A stretch of 56,594 nt of DNA from Chloroflexota bacterium (lineage in GTDB: Bacteria > Chloroflexota > UBA6077 > CF-72): NCBI GenBank assembly GCA_019247515.1, contig JAFAOS010000182.1, positions 1 through 56,594 on the forward strand, read 5' to 3'. Below, piece by piece: positions 8,295 to 17,304 of this stretch. The translations under genes and the position numbers were made by a program. Position 1 is the stretch's first letter, and each line of letters starts with the position of its first letter. The notes beneath the pieces are model-generated. The model was not told the DNA's origin and ran no database searches. It worked only from the letters and a program-made list of their open reading frames with translations.

Positions 8295-9473
8295 TCATTC
8301 GAGAGTAGCGACTGGGGTCGTTGGCGAGGCGTGTTTGAACGCGTCCACAATCGCCGGGTCCAGGGCGTGAATGCGTGCCGTGCTGACTGACTCCAGCTCG
8401 GACACGCGCGCGCCACCGACCAGGTCGGCCACCGCGCGGCCGACCGCCGGCGACAGCTGAAAACCGTGCCCCGAGAATCCTACGGCCACGAAGGCTCCCT
8501 CCAGGCCAGGCGCAGGACCGATGAACGGTACGCCGTCGACGGATTGCGCCTCGAGGCCGCCCCAGTGCTGGTCGATTCGCTGGTCTGCCACGCTGGGCAC
8601 GATCTCGGTCGCGACGGCCCAGCTGCCTCCGACACTGTCGGGCCGCACTCGGCAGGCAAGCGTGTTGTTGTGGGCGACGACGTCCGTCGGCCAGCCTCCG
8701 CCAATGAAGTACTCTCCGCTCGAGAGCTGCTTGAGGGACAGCGCACGGTTGACCGCCGTCAGTGTCGGGGCGAGCCGAGGCGGGCCGGGCGTCGTCAGCA
8801 GCATCTGCGGAGCGCGCACCGCGATCGGTACCTCGCACCCCAGCGGCGCGGTCAACGCATTCGTCCAGACGCCCGTCGCCAGCACAACCGTATCCGCGCT
8901 GACGAGTTCGCTGCCCACGCTGATACCCCGAATCCTGCCGTCACGGCTGACAAGCCCGTCGACACGCGTCTGATTGGAGTACTCAGCCCCGTGATGTTGC
9001 GCCGCAGCGGCAAAGGCCGCCGTCGTGCGCCGCGGATCGGCCTGACCGTCTTCGGGCGTGAACGCCGCGCCCACTACGCCGCCTTTCATGGCCGGCGCGA
9101 CCTGGTAGGCGGCACTGGGCTCGAGCAAGCTGATGTTCATGCCCGCCTGCCGCTCGCGCTGGACGCGCTGCTCCAGCGCGCCAAGGTCCGCTTCCGTTTC
9201 GACGAGGTGCAGGTGGCCGCCCTGGATGAATCCTGTTGGCGCGGCGAGCTCGTCGTCGAGATCAGGCCATCGATGCGCCGCTTCGAGCGTCAGAGGCCAT
9301 TCACGCGGATCGCGTCCTTGCTGACGGACGCCGCCAGCGCTGGCCCACGACGCACTCGGTGCAACCGCCGGAGCCGCTTGCTCGTAGACGCGGACGCGGG
9401 CACCCGAGCGTGCCAGGTGATAGGCGATGGACGACCCGATCACCCCGCCACCAACTATCACGACGTCCAGCAT
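8295..9473 (-). CDS. FAD-dependent oxidoreductase, DAO family
   Basis: A 392-residue protein from ATG 9473. The first residues form the FAD-binding Rossmann motif (MLDVVIVGGGVIGSSIAYHL), followed by VRVYEQ, the acidic end of strand 2. The C-terminal part has GLEAQSVDGVPFIGPAPGLE and AVGFSGHGFQLSPAVGRAVA, the usual D-amino-acid/glycine oxidase-like flavin-closing region. Such enzymes oxidise amines or imino acids such as sarcosine, glycine or D-amino acids. The ATG was chosen because the GGG motif normally begins within ten residues of the start. The 91-bp gap to the divergent GGT gene at 9565 probably holds both promoters. Confidence 0.82.
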   Translation of the reverse strand: MLDVVIVGGGVIGSSIAYHLARSGARVRVYEQAAPAVAPSASWASAGGVRQQGRDPREWPLTLEAAHRWPDLDDELAAPTGFIQGGHLHLVETEADLGALEQRVQRERQAGMNISLLEPSAAYQVAPAMKGGVVGAAFTPEDGQADPRRTTAAFAAAAQHHGAEYSNQTRVDGLVSRDGRIRGISVGSELVSADTVVLATGVWTNALTAPLGCEVPIAVRAPQMLLTTPGPPRLAPTLTAVNRALSLKQLSSGEYFIGGGWPTDVVAHNNTLACRVRPDSVGGSWAVATEIVPSVADQRIDQHWGGLEAQSVDGVPFIGPAPGLEGAFVAVGFSGHGFQLSPAVGRAVADLVGGARVSELESVSTARIHALDPAIVDAFKHASPTTPVATLE

Positions 9474-9564
9474 CGAGGCACGTTCTATCGAAAGAGCGCT
9501 CGGCCGCACAACCTGCCTACGCGCGGAGCCCTTGCTGTGCGGACCGCCTACACTTGGCCAGGGC

Positions 9565-11271
9565 ATGGTCGATACTGCGAACTCGAAGGTACCCAGGCCG
9601 ACGTACAAGCGTGAGGTGATCGCCTCCGAGGCGGTCGTCGCTTCGAATCACCCGCTCGCCTCAGCCGCGGGCGCGGAACTGCTCGCCGCGGGCGGCAATG
9701 CCGTGGACGCGGCAGTCGCCACGCTGTTCGCGCTGTCCGTGGTCGAGCCCATGATGGTTTCTCCATTTGGAGCCGGGTTCTTCCTCATTCGCGACGGACG
9801 CAGCGGTGACGTCGTGTTCCTCGACAACTACGCGACAGTGCCGGCTGCCGCGCAGCCCACGATGTACGAGCCCGTGCCGGATAGCCTGGAGTACGAGACG
9901 GTCGACGACGCCAACAGTGTCGGCTATCGCGCGGTTGCCACACCGGGTGCCCTCAAGGGATGGGTGCATGCCGTGGAGCACTACGGTCGGATGGCCCTGT
10001 CGAGGTTGATCGAGCCAGCCATTCGTTGTGCAACGGATGGTTTCGTCGCGAGCGCATACCTTGTCAATCTGATTCGCGACTCCGCGTCCGCGATCGAGCG
10101 CTTCCCGGCCACCGCCGAGGTATTCCTGCCGGACGGTGCGCCGCCCAGAGCAGGTCAGCTGATCCGCCGGCTCGCGTTCGCCCGCACGTTGCGGCAGATC
10201 GCCGACGAAGGCGCCGACACGCTGTACACGGGCGCGCTGGCGCGCGCCATCGTCGCGGATATGCAGGCCAATGGCGGCCTGATCACGCTCGAGGACCTGG
10301 CAGACTACCGCGTGTACGAGCGAGCACCGGTGCGCGGTGAGTACCGCGGCTACCAGATCGTTTCGGCCGCGCCACCATCATCCGGTGGGACGCACATCGT
10401 CCAGATGCTCAACTTGCTGTCGGCCTTTCCTGTGGGTGGCGAGGGACTGAAGTTCGGTGAGCCGGGGTACGTCCATTTGCTCGCGGAAAGTTTCAAGATT
10501 GCGTTCGCCGACCGGCGCGAGTACATGGCGGACCCGGACCGCGTGCACGTTCCGGTGGATGAGCTGATTTCGACGGCGTACGCCGACCGCCGGCGGGCGG
10601 AGATCGATCCAACCCGAGCATGCGGACATGTCGCCGGACAGTTCGCCGAAGTGTCGCGTTTCATGGGCGGCGAGGGATCGAACACCACGCACTGCACGGT
10701 CATTGACGCGGACGGCACAATTGTGAGCGCGACCCAGACCCTTCAGAGCGCGTTCGGCTCGAAAGTGACTGCCGCCGGCACCGGCATGCTCCTGAACAAC
10801 CATATGAGTTTGATGGATCCGCTGCCCGGTAACACGAATTCCATCGCGCCAGGCAAGCGGGTGCTCTCGAGCATGGCCCCGACGATCGTGCTGCGCGCAG
10901 GCCGACCGTTTGCCGCGTTGGGGACACCGGGCGGTAAGCGCATCTTCGGGGCGGTCGCGCAAGCGTTGCTCAACATCATCGACCACGGTATGTCGCTCCA
11001 GGCAGCGGTCGAAGCGCCGCGCGTGTGGACCGAGGGCGCGCAACTCGAGATCGAGCGCGGGTTTTCTGACGTACACGCGTTGCGCAGCGCACTGGAAGCG
11101 TTGGGACACCACGTTACGATTGTCGACAAGGTCGCCGGAGGGATGAACGGAGTGCTGGTCGACGCCGACGGATGGCTGCATGGCGCAGCGTGCTGGCGAG
11201 CCGACGGCGTGCCGATCGGCATCAGCGGTGGAGCTGCGAAACCGTCACTGGAGTCCGGAGTTCCGCGCTGA
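9565..11271 (+). CDS. gamma-glutamyltransferase family protein
   Basis: A 568-residue Ntn-hydrolase of the GGT family, normal full length. The N-terminal half has ASNHPLASAAGAELLAAGGN and AVDAAVATLFALSVVEP. Autocleavage should occur before Thr374 in SNTTHCTVIDADG, giving the small subunit, which keeps the LLNNHMSLMDP and LSSMAPTIVLRAGRP blocks and the GTPGGKRIFGAVAQALLNII segment. I see no signal peptide, so it is probably cytoplasmic, like the DUF-type GGT homologues that act on acyl or amide substrates rather than extracellular glutathione. The frame is open upstream of ATG 9565 but overlaps the divergent FAD gene. Neighbours suggest catabolism of a gamma-glutamyl or related amino compound. 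Confidence 0.9.
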   Translation: MVDTANSKVPRPTYKREVIASEAVVASNHPLASAAGAELLAAGGNAVDAAVATLFALSVVEPMMVSPFGAGFFLIRDGRSGDVVFLDNYATVPAAAQPTMYEPVPDSLEYETVDDANSVGYRAVATPGALKGWVHAVEHYGRMALSRLIEPAIRCATDGFVASAYLVNLIRDSASAIERFPATAEVFLPDGAPPRAGQLIRRLAFARTLRQIADEGADTLYTGALARAIVADMQANGGLITLEDLADYRVYERAPVRGEYRGYQIVSAAPPSSGGTHIVQMLNLLSAFPVGGEGLKFGEPGYVHLLAESFKIAFADRREYMADPDRVHVPVDELISTAYADRRRAEIDPTRACGHVAGQFAEVSRFMGGEGSNTTHCTVIDADGTIVSATQTLQSAFGSKVTAAGTGMLLNNHMSLMDPLPGNTNSIAPGKRVLSSMAPTIVLRAGRPFAALGTPGGKRIFGAVAQALLNIIDHGMSLQAAVEAPRVWTEGAQLEIERGFSDVHALRSALEALGHHVTIVDKVAGGMNGVLVDADGWLHGAACWRADGVPIGISGGAAKPSLESGVPR

Positions 11272-11392
11272 GCCAGTCGCGAAACACGCGACGGGAAGCA
11301 GAACTCGACGAATACGAGCTCGCGCGGCGGACGTTTGGACTCTCGGACCGAGCGCTGGCCCGAATCGCGGAAGCGTCAATTCGCAATAGTGG

Positions 11393-12166
11393 TCAGAACG
11401 CGGATGGGCGGCCCTGTGCGCCGTCGACGGGGATGTTGGCGCCGTTGATCCACGCCGCTCGATCGGACAGGACGAATGCGACCGCGTCCGCGACTTCGTC
11501 TGGACTGCCCAACCGTCCCCACGGGAATTCACGCCGCTCGAACTCGGCGAAGCGATCCGGTTGAGCGGCACGAAAGCGCTCCCAGGCACCGTCGACGAAC
11601 ATAATCGAGCCGGGGCTGACGGTGTTGACCCGAATGCGATACGGCGCCAGTTCCCAGGCCAGCGCGCTCGCCAGAAAGATCTCGCCAGCCTTGGCCGCGC
11701 CGTACTGCGCTCGCGGAGCGGGTTTCCACCCCGAAATCGAGGCGATCGAAACCGCGCTGCCGCCGCCCCGCGCGCGCATGTGCGGCACGCTGGCCCGAAT
11801 TGTCCGAACGGCGTGGAACAGGTTCAACTCGAAGGTTCGCGCCCAATCTTCCGCTGAAGACGCGAGTAGTTCGCCACCCGACGAACCGCCGACATTCGCC
11901 ACCGCGAGATCCACTCCTCCGAGTTCGGCGGCGACCTCGTCCACGAAGCGCTCGACTTCTCCAGTCAGCCTCACATCGGTGACGACCGCGTGCGCTCGCA
12001 CGTTCCTGGATCTGAGCTCCGTGAGCGTCTGCTCAAGGGTATCCGCTGTCCGACCACAAATACCGACATGTGCACCTTCCGCTGCAAGCCGCAATGCAAT
12101 CGAGCGGCCAATCCCGCGGCTTGCGCCGGTCACCACCGCGACTTTTCCGCCGAGGCCAAGGTCCAA
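11393..12166 (-). CDS. short-chain dehydrogenase/reductase
   Basis: A 257-residue classical SDR from TTG 12166. It has the cofactor loop VTGASRGIGRSIAL, an Arg after strand 2 (GICGRTAD, suggesting NADP), the NVGG variant of the NAG motif, and the catalytic Ser-Tyr-Lys set (ASISGW, QYGAAKAGE). The C-terminus has NTVSPGSIMF and the ING-NIPVDGAQG ending of FabG-like enzymes. The frame stays open another 145 codons upstream, but that part does not resemble an SDR. A TATACT hexamer (12176-12181, reverse strand) sits only nine bases before the TTG, so the message may have little or no leader. Substrate unknown. Confidence 0.85.
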   Translation of the reverse strand: MDLGLGGKVAVVTGASRGIGRSIALRLAAEGAHVGICGRTADTLEQTLTELRSRNVRAHAVVTDVRLTGEVERFVDEVAAELGGVDLAVANVGGSSGGELLASSAEDWARTFELNLFHAVRTIRASVPHMRARGGGSAVSIASISGWKPAPRAQYGAAKAGEIFLASALAWELAPYRIRVNTVSPGSIMFVDGAWERFRAAQPDRFAEFERREFPWGRLGSPDEVADAVAFVLSDRAAWINGANIPVDGAQGRPSAF

Positions 12167-12668
12167 AGCCGCGCCAGTATACAGCGGCTCAGCCGCGGCT
12201 GGTCGAGGTAACGTGTTCTTCGAGCTCGGACCTGACGTGGGCACCCCGACGTACGGCTTGAGCGACAACGAGAAAACACTCACCTGCAGCATCACTGCCA
12301 AGATTGCCCACCGACGCTTAGTCGCAGCATCTCCTGTAATTTCCTTGTCTAGAACGACCCGGCGCCAACGTCCAGGCCACTGTCTGCGGACCATCACACC
12401 ACCCAACGCCGGCGAATGCCTCCGCCAGTCGGTTCTGGCCGTTGGAGATTTCCTCGTGGCGGTGTTCACCGCTCGCACCGGCTCCGTCCGCGAGACTCTG
12501 AAGTTGCTTCTTGGGAAGCAGCTTGGTTCTCGGCTCGCGCAAACAGCACAGGCGATTGCGAAGCGTGCACCGCACGCGAGTGTGCCGCCTGCGGCGTTCA
12601 CCCCGAGGTGTGCTACAGTGCAAAACCAGCGCGATGGCGGTCGCGCCCGTCTGTGGAGAGGACTGAAG
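12167..12668. other. 500-bp non-coding stretch with possible MFS N-terminal relic
   Basis: No intact gene. On the reverse strand, 12322-12260 encodes TKRRWAILAVMLQVSVFSLS, which resembles the first membrane helix of DHA2-type MFS exporters. It is followed by no further transporter sequence and is fused in frame to the SDR by chance or decay. The rest shows no convincing reading frame on either strand. Confidence 0.3.
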
Positions 12669-13304
12669 GTGTACGTCGAGTCTCGGCCGTTCGTGCGACG
12701 ACCCCGCGGACCCAGGACATTGCCCAGCTTCAGTCGACTCGAGGAGCTCTACGCGTACACGCTCGGGCTCGTTGCTCGAGGTGATCCGGCGGCCCTTGCC
12801 ATTGAGATGCCGCCCGGTGGCTGGTACGGTCGCACAACGGCGGTACTCCTGCGAGAGATGTTGCTCGAGCGCGGCACCCTGGATGCCGTCACCGCTCTGA
12901 TCGTGAAGGGCCTGGATCACCCGAATGCAAAAGTGCGCTACGAGTGCGCGCACCTCCTGGACTCGTTTGGTGACGATCGCTGTGTACAGACGTTGACCAG
13001 GCTGCTGGAAGATCCCGTGCCGCGGGTGCGCGCCATCGCCCTGCATGCGCTTGTCTGTGACACGTGCAAGCTCACTCCACTGCAGAGCCGGCCTGATCTT
13101 CTGCCGCTCACGATCGATTGGGCCAGGAACGATCCACATCGACGCGTCAAGCAGGAGGCAATGCGCGTGCTCGCCGAATCGAATCGGCCGGAGGCAATCA
13201 CGGCTTTGCGCGCGCTCGGTGTGAGGCCACGCGCTTCGCCGGTGCGTCGGACTATTGCGCGACGTTTCCCAGCTGCGCGTGGAACTCCACAACCAGCCGG
13301 TTGA
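12669..13304 (+). CDS. HEAT-repeat protein
   Basis: A 211-residue protein from GTG 12669, which has GAGAGG six bases upstream (12657-12662). The middle carries HEAT-type helical repeats: ALIVKGLDHPNAKVRYECAH, LLDSFGDDRCVQTLTRLLED, PVPRVRAIALHALV, and later DPHRRVKQEAMRVLAESN. Such repeats form a curved scaffold for protein or cofactor binding (as in phycobilin lyase-like or PBS-lyase HEAT proteins). There is no catalytic motif. The C-terminal tail is basic (ARRFPAARGTPQPAG). It ends 88 bases before the GNAT-SET gene on the same strand and might be its partner. Confidence 0.65.
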   Translation: MYVESRPFVRRPRGPRTLPSFSRLEELYAYTLGLVARGDPAALAIEMPPGGWYGRTTAVLLREMLLERGTLDAVTALIVKGLDHPNAKVRYECAHLLDSFGDDRCVQTLTRLLEDPVPRVRAIALHALVCDTCKLTPLQSRPDLLPLTIDWARNDPHRRVKQEAMRVLAESNRPEAITALRALGVRPRASPVRRTIARRFPAARGTPQPAG

Positions 13305-13392
13305 GCTCGGGATCGTTGGGTGCGAGCCGAGCCGCGGTGCATGCAAAGTAACCGACCGCCCGTGCGGTAGGCTCATACTTGAGTTCGGGCTC

Positions 13393-14634
13393 ATGGATGT
13401 CCAGACAGCGCGCGCGCTCAGCGACCTGGACCTGCTGGAGATCGAGATGGATCTGCTGTGGGGATCTGAAGGAGGTCCGGAGCTCGTCCTCGCCTGCGCG
13501 CGAGACGGCATGCGCGCGCGCATAAGCAACCGCGTTCGCCCGGAAGTTGCACTGACGTTGGCGGCGGAGATCGAGCACGGCGCACCACCGGGTGGGGACT
13601 CGGGGGCTCCGCCAGTCCGACTCGAACGCTGGCGCGTGGCGCTGGAGGATGAGCTGGATGCGGCCGTCCGGCTCACGCCTGGATCTGGGCCGAGCTACCT
13701 GATCGGAACTGCTGTGAGCATTCGAACAAACGCGGAGCTGATCAGATCCGATAGTGGTGATCCTGCGCGGCTGCGAGCGGCCAACCCGGGCAACTGGGGC
13801 GCTGACGAGTGGTATGACCTGCTCGACAGCCGCCTTGGACCGTGGGTTATGGCCATGCACGGCGAGCGAGTTATTTCGATCTGTCACACGCCCGTGGCAA
13901 ATACCAGTGCTGCTGAGGCGGGTGTCTGGACGCATCCAGACTTTCGGGGCCACGGTCACGCGGCGGCTGTAACGGCCGAATGGGCGGCCCTGATGCGCGC
14001 ATCCGGAAGACTGCTGTTCTACAGCACCTCGCGAAAGAATAGATCTTCCCAGGGAGTTGCGGCCCGGCTCGGTCTGCGCCGGATGGGGTACCTGTGGCAA
14101 CTGCAATCCACGAACCGTGGCGTTGGCAGGACCGATCCGCGCGTACGAGCCGGACCATCAACGATTGAGGGGAACGCGTTGTACGCGTCGGCGCCGATTC
14201 GGGCGGGTGAAATGGTCTTCGTCTGGGGTGGTGGAAGCATTATCTCAGATGCGGAGTTGCGGGCAGTTGCCGCGTCGGGCCGACGCTACTGTAGCGTCGG
14301 CATCGACGAAAACCAGTACATCTTGTGGGGCGCCGACGACCCAGACGCCGGCGGACGTGGCGCCGTCAATCACTCCTGTGATTCGAATCTGTGGATGTTG
14401 GACGCGCGAACCGTCTGCGCGCGCCGCGACATTGCCGTGGGCCAGGAGCTGACGCTCGACTACGCCTTGTTCAGCGTTGCGCCCGAATTGTGCATGGAGT
14501 GTCACTGCGGCAGCAGCCTGTGCCGTGGCGTCGTGACCGGCAATGACTGGCGCTTACGGGAACTCCAGGAGCGGTATGCGGGGCATTTCTCGCCCTTTAT
14601 CAATGCGCGTATTGCGAAGCTGTATCGGCCGTAG
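13393..14634 (+). CDS. GNAT acetyltransferase-SET methyltransferase fusion
   Basis: A 413-residue protein from ATG 13393. Residues about 130-235 look like a GNAT domain: the acetyl-CoA loop is GVWTHPDFRGHGHAAAVTAE (Arg185-x-x-Gly188 region), then RLLFYSTSRKNRSSQGVAAR and LGLRRMGYLWQL. Residues about 255-400 are a SET domain: ALYASAPIRAGEMVFVWGG, RGAVNHSCDSNLWM (Asn326-His327), ELTLDYALF (Tyr357), and a post-SET cysteine cluster (CMECHCGSSLCRG). SET proteins methylate protein lysines; GNATs acetylate amines, including protein lysines. Both catalytic signatures look complete, so one chain could place two competing marks. I know of no characterised bacterial enzyme with this pairing. The target is unknown. 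Confidence 0.75.
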   Translation: MDVQTARALSDLDLLEIEMDLLWGSEGGPELVLACARDGMRARISNRVRPEVALTLAAEIEHGAPPGGDSGAPPVRLERWRVALEDELDAAVRLTPGSGPSYLIGTAVSIRTNAELIRSDSGDPARLRAANPGNWGADEWYDLLDSRLGPWVMAMHGERVISICHTPVANTSAAEAGVWTHPDFRGHGHAAAVTAEWAALMRASGRLLFYSTSRKNRSSQGVAARLGLRRMGYLWQLQSTNRGVGRTDPRVRAGPSTIEGNALYASAPIRAGEMVFVWGGGSIISDAELRAVAASGRRYCSVGIDENQYILWGADDPDAGGRGAVNHSCDSNLWMLDARTVCARRDIAVGQELTLDYALFSVAPELCMECHCGSSLCRGVVTGNDWRLRELQERYAGHFSPFINARIAKLYRP

Positions 14635-14686
14635 TCAACGGTCTTCACGCCGCTTGTAGCAGCCACGGCGCGGGAGGGTCAGCCAT

Positions 14687-14942
14687 ATGTCTGGGCTCAC
14701 GTTGGCCCCCGGAGCGAACGGCGCCCGAGCTTCTCGCGCGCCTGAAAGCCGAAGCCCTTCAGCGCGCACGCGAGCTCAGCGAGCAGCAAGGCGTGCTCGA
14801 GTTGACGTGGGACGACGTGGTCCAGGTTGCAAACCGCTACGAGCCGTGGATCGACGCGGGACTCGTCCTCGATGCGATCGACCCACTGGAGGTCAATCTG
14901 CGTCGACGGCGCGCTCACCTGGTCGCTTTTGAAGCAGCGTGA
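14687..14942 (+). pseudogene. small frameshifted gene
   Basis: ATG 14687 has a good GGAGGG site eight bases upstream, but its frame soon becomes Arg/Ala-rich nonsense. From about 14703 another frame has clear protein character (APELLARLKAEALQRARELS, LTWDDVVQVANRYEPWIDAG, LVLDAIDPLEVNLRRRRAHL) and stops at 14940. That frame has no start codon of its own. A single indel between 14695 and 14725 would restore a product of about 84 residues. The family is unrecognised. A sequence error would explain it equally well. Confidence 0.35.
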
Positions 14943-15056
14943 GTGACGGTACTCTCCCCGTCGTGTCGCCAAGGTGTGGTCGGCGTGCTGGGCGACAGCA
15001 CGTAGCGAGACCCCAGCCGTGGCAGACTTTGAATCAGAGCTCTCGCGCTACCTGGC

Positions 15057-16301
15057 TCAGCCTGGCAACTCATGGAGGTTGCGCAACGGACTGAATAGCA
15101 AACAGATGAAGCTCGTCAGACCACCGAGCACGCCTACGACAATGGCCGCGGCCGGACTCACTGCGGTGCCGAGTAGACCGCCGAATGTCAGGCCCAGAAT
15201 CCCCGCTACCGCGTGAAATACACTGCGACTGGACTGGATACGGCCGCGCATGTCCGGTGGCGATAGCGCTTGCTCGACGCTTGTGCGATTCACCATGTAG
15301 ACAGCGTTCACAGCCAGTTGGAGGAATTCGCTGGCAAACACCAGAGCAGCAGCGTAGCGAGGACTGAACGAGGACAACGCCAGTGGGAGTCCCAGGAGGC
15401 CAAAGAGCAGGTGTGCCGCGATCATGCTCCTACCCGTCCCAAAAGCGCGCGCGACCGGTGCTGCCAGCAACGAGCCAACGAGCACGCCAGCTCCGCCGCC
15501 AAACCCGAAGATAAGGCCAACCGTCGCGGCGGAAAGACCGAGATCACGCGTTAGGTACAACACGTACACCGCCATAATCACGCGATAAAAGAAGTTTGCG
15601 GTGAATGCTGTCGCGGCGAATGCGCGCAGCGTCGGCTCTCTCAGCAGCGCATGCCAGCCTTGTAGTATCGCCTCGACCGGCGACGTAACGCTGAGCTGTG
15701 GATGTCGTCGAGACTCGGTCGTGCGCACAGACGCCAGCGCGACCACTGACGCCAGGAAAGACAGGCCGTCGCTGGCGATTGCCGCGGGCGCGCCAACAAT
15801 CGAAATCAGCGCACCTGCGAGTGCGGGGCCAAGCACACTCGCGGCGGCACTCGAGCTTGCCCGGGCGCCATTTGCTGCGGTGAGCATTGTCATCGGCACC
15901 AGCGTCGGCACGTAGGCGGCGAATGTACTGGCGAACAGAACATCCAGACCCGCCATCAGTATCGCGACGATGTACAGGTGCTCGACAGTCAAAACTTGTT
16001 GCCAGGCGGCGAACGCAACGAGACTGAGGGCAATAAACCGCGCGAGATTGCTGCCAATGAGCACTGGACGACGCCGCACTCGGTCGATCCAACCCGCTGC
16101 GGCCAACCCGATAACAATGCGCGGAACGTACTCCGCGCTCAGCAGGCTCGCCATTTGACCCGCACTTGCATCGAGTGCGGTCGCGGCGAAGATCGGCAAG
16201 GCAAGATCGCCAATTTGCGAGCCGAAATCTGAGATCAGCTCGCCCGTCAAGACTCTTCCCAAATCGGAATTGCGCCAGAAGATGATCGACGTCTGGGACA
16301 C
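15057..16301 (-). CDS. MFS exporter (MFS_3/enterobactin-exporter-like)
   Basis: A 414-residue membrane protein from GTG 16301, with CAGGAG five bases upstream. It has about 12 hydrophobic segments, an N-terminal LTGELISDFGSQIGDLALPI helix typical of the MFS_3 group, the MFS motif A-like DRVRRRP loop between helices 2 and 3, and the matching second-half loop VEQALSPPDMRGRIQS. Members of this group export siderophores, macrolides and other drugs. It stands alone, so substrate is open. The 114 bases downstream separate it from the frameshifted small gene on the other strand. Confidence 0.85.
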   Translation of the reverse strand: MSQTSIIFWRNSDLGRVLTGELISDFGSQIGDLALPIFAATALDASAGQMASLLSAEYVPRIVIGLAAAGWIDRVRRRPVLIGSNLARFIALSLVAFAAWQQVLTVEHLYIVAILMAGLDVLFASTFAAYVPTLVPMTMLTAANGARASSSAAASVLGPALAGALISIVGAPAAIASDGLSFLASVVALASVRTTESRRHPQLSVTSPVEAILQGWHALLREPTLRAFAATAFTANFFYRVIMAVYVLYLTRDLGLSAATVGLIFGFGGGAGVLVGSLLAAPVARAFGTGRSMIAAHLLFGLLGLPLALSSFSPRYAAALVFASEFLQLAVNAVYMVNRTSVEQALSPPDMRGRIQSSRSVFHAVAGILGLTFGGLLGTAVSPAAAIVVGVLGGLTSFICLLFSPLRNLHELPG

Positions 16302-16630
16302 GAATACTCCTGAGAAGCGGTGACGCGAACGGTTAGCGCGGGCAGAAGGCAGGCGCGCAGCGTCGATCAGAGGCGCGCCGGAGCTTTTTGGCGTCTTATT
16401 CGGTGATCAAAGAGTTTCGGCCACGCCGCCACGGGTGCTCCGTGGCGTCAGCACTTGGGCGCGGAGTCAGCCCTTCAAGGGGCGCTGTACCGGGCGTGCG
16501 AGTTCTCAGACGCGAACGTTAGCAGGTGATGCTGACGAAGCGAGCGCTACCTGTCGACACGCGACGTTGCCTTCGACCCACGTTGTGACTGTTCATTGCA
16601 ACGCCCCTTTCGTCAATCAGCGTAGCAGTC
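16302..16630. other. intergenic stretch, no gene seen
   Basis: About 330 bases upstream of the MFS gene, which reads away from here. I see a ribosome binding site for that gene at its edge and no coherent frame on either strand. The reverse-strand promoter of the exporter must lie here, but no convincing -35/-10 pair stands out. Confidence 0.4.
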
Positions 16631-16960
16631 ATGGTATCGCCTCACGGCAAAGAGATGAAGGAAGCGCCGCGAGGATTCGCCGTCGACCGATTGCACGCCA
16701 CGCTCCTGGATCTCTGGGGCATTCGAGCTCGCGAACTGGATTACCTGCCGGTCGGGTTTGGCGCGCATCATTGGCGCGCCACCGAGGGCTCGAGGCGTGC
16801 GTATTTCCTGGCGCTGCACCATCTTGGACCCGACACGAAGTTGGATTCAACAAGCTCACGCGGGCATTGCGCACCGCATACTGGCTTCGCAATTTTCGGG
16901 ACCTGGAATTTGTCGTCTCGGCGCTGCCCAACCATGCGGGCGGCTTACACGCTCGAGCCT
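16631..16960 (+). pseudogene. APH-type phosphotransferase N-terminal relic
   Basis: The frame from ATG 16631 reads LHATLLDLWGIRARELDYLP, VGFGAHHWRAT and RRAYFLALHHLGPD. This is the N-lobe of an aminoglycoside phosphotransferase-like family from Actinobacteria and Chloroflexi, as I recall it. Near 16835 coherence jumps to another frame (GFNKLTRALRTAYWLRNFRD, LEFVVSALPNHAGGL) and is lost again by about 16960. The catalytic HGD loop is absent, so both frameshift and truncation have removed function. Confidence 0.6.
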
Positions 16961-17022
16961 GTCGTCTCCGCATACTGGCACGACAACGTGCCACTTTGCG
17001 GCGCAGTACGATAGCCATGTAA

Positions 17023-17236
17023 TGGCCGCCTTCCTCGTGACAGGCAATCGGGGTTCGGGAAAGTCGACGCTGGCGCAGGAGCTCGTCCGTAGGGACTGTC
17101 AGCGATTGACCCCGACTGTGACCCGGAGCTGTCGTATGGGCAGACGACGCCGGCAGCCATTTAGCCAACAGAGAGGGTCCAGCCCGGCCCGACGAGCAAT
17201 GGCTCGAGGCGTGCCGAAGTCGTGAGAGCGCCTGAT
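17023..17236 (+). pseudogene. P-loop nucleotide-kinase relic
   Basis: ATG 17023 begins MAAFLVTGNRGSGKSTLAQE, a clear Walker A N-terminus. The rest is spread over two other frames: GLSAIDPDCDPELS, then WADDAGSHLANREGPARPDE and QWLEAC. Two single-base indels would reconnect them into the first 75 or so residues of an AAA_18/shikimate-kinase-like small ATP-binding protein. The remaining body is missing. It directly follows the APH relic, making a double graveyard. Confidence 0.55.
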
Positions 17237-17304
17237 CCTGACTGGGCGTGGGCGCTGGGCCGGGATCCCGCGCACGTCAGTCGGAAGCAGGCCACCATAG
17301 CTGT

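Noticed and set aside
7892..8308. + strand frames opposite the first enolase-superfamily gene
   Set aside because: Composition is typical of antisense GC-rich frames and no start has a ribosome site.
8466..9614. A 382-codon + strand frame opposite the FAD oxidoreductase
   Set aside because: Arg/Ala-rich shadow; the reverse strand has the intact Rossmann motif and full family layout.
12318..13676. A 452-codon reverse-strand frame under the HEAT and GNAT-SET genes
   Set aside because: Ser/Arg-rich, no domain, and it crosses two better-supported genes and their ribosome sites.
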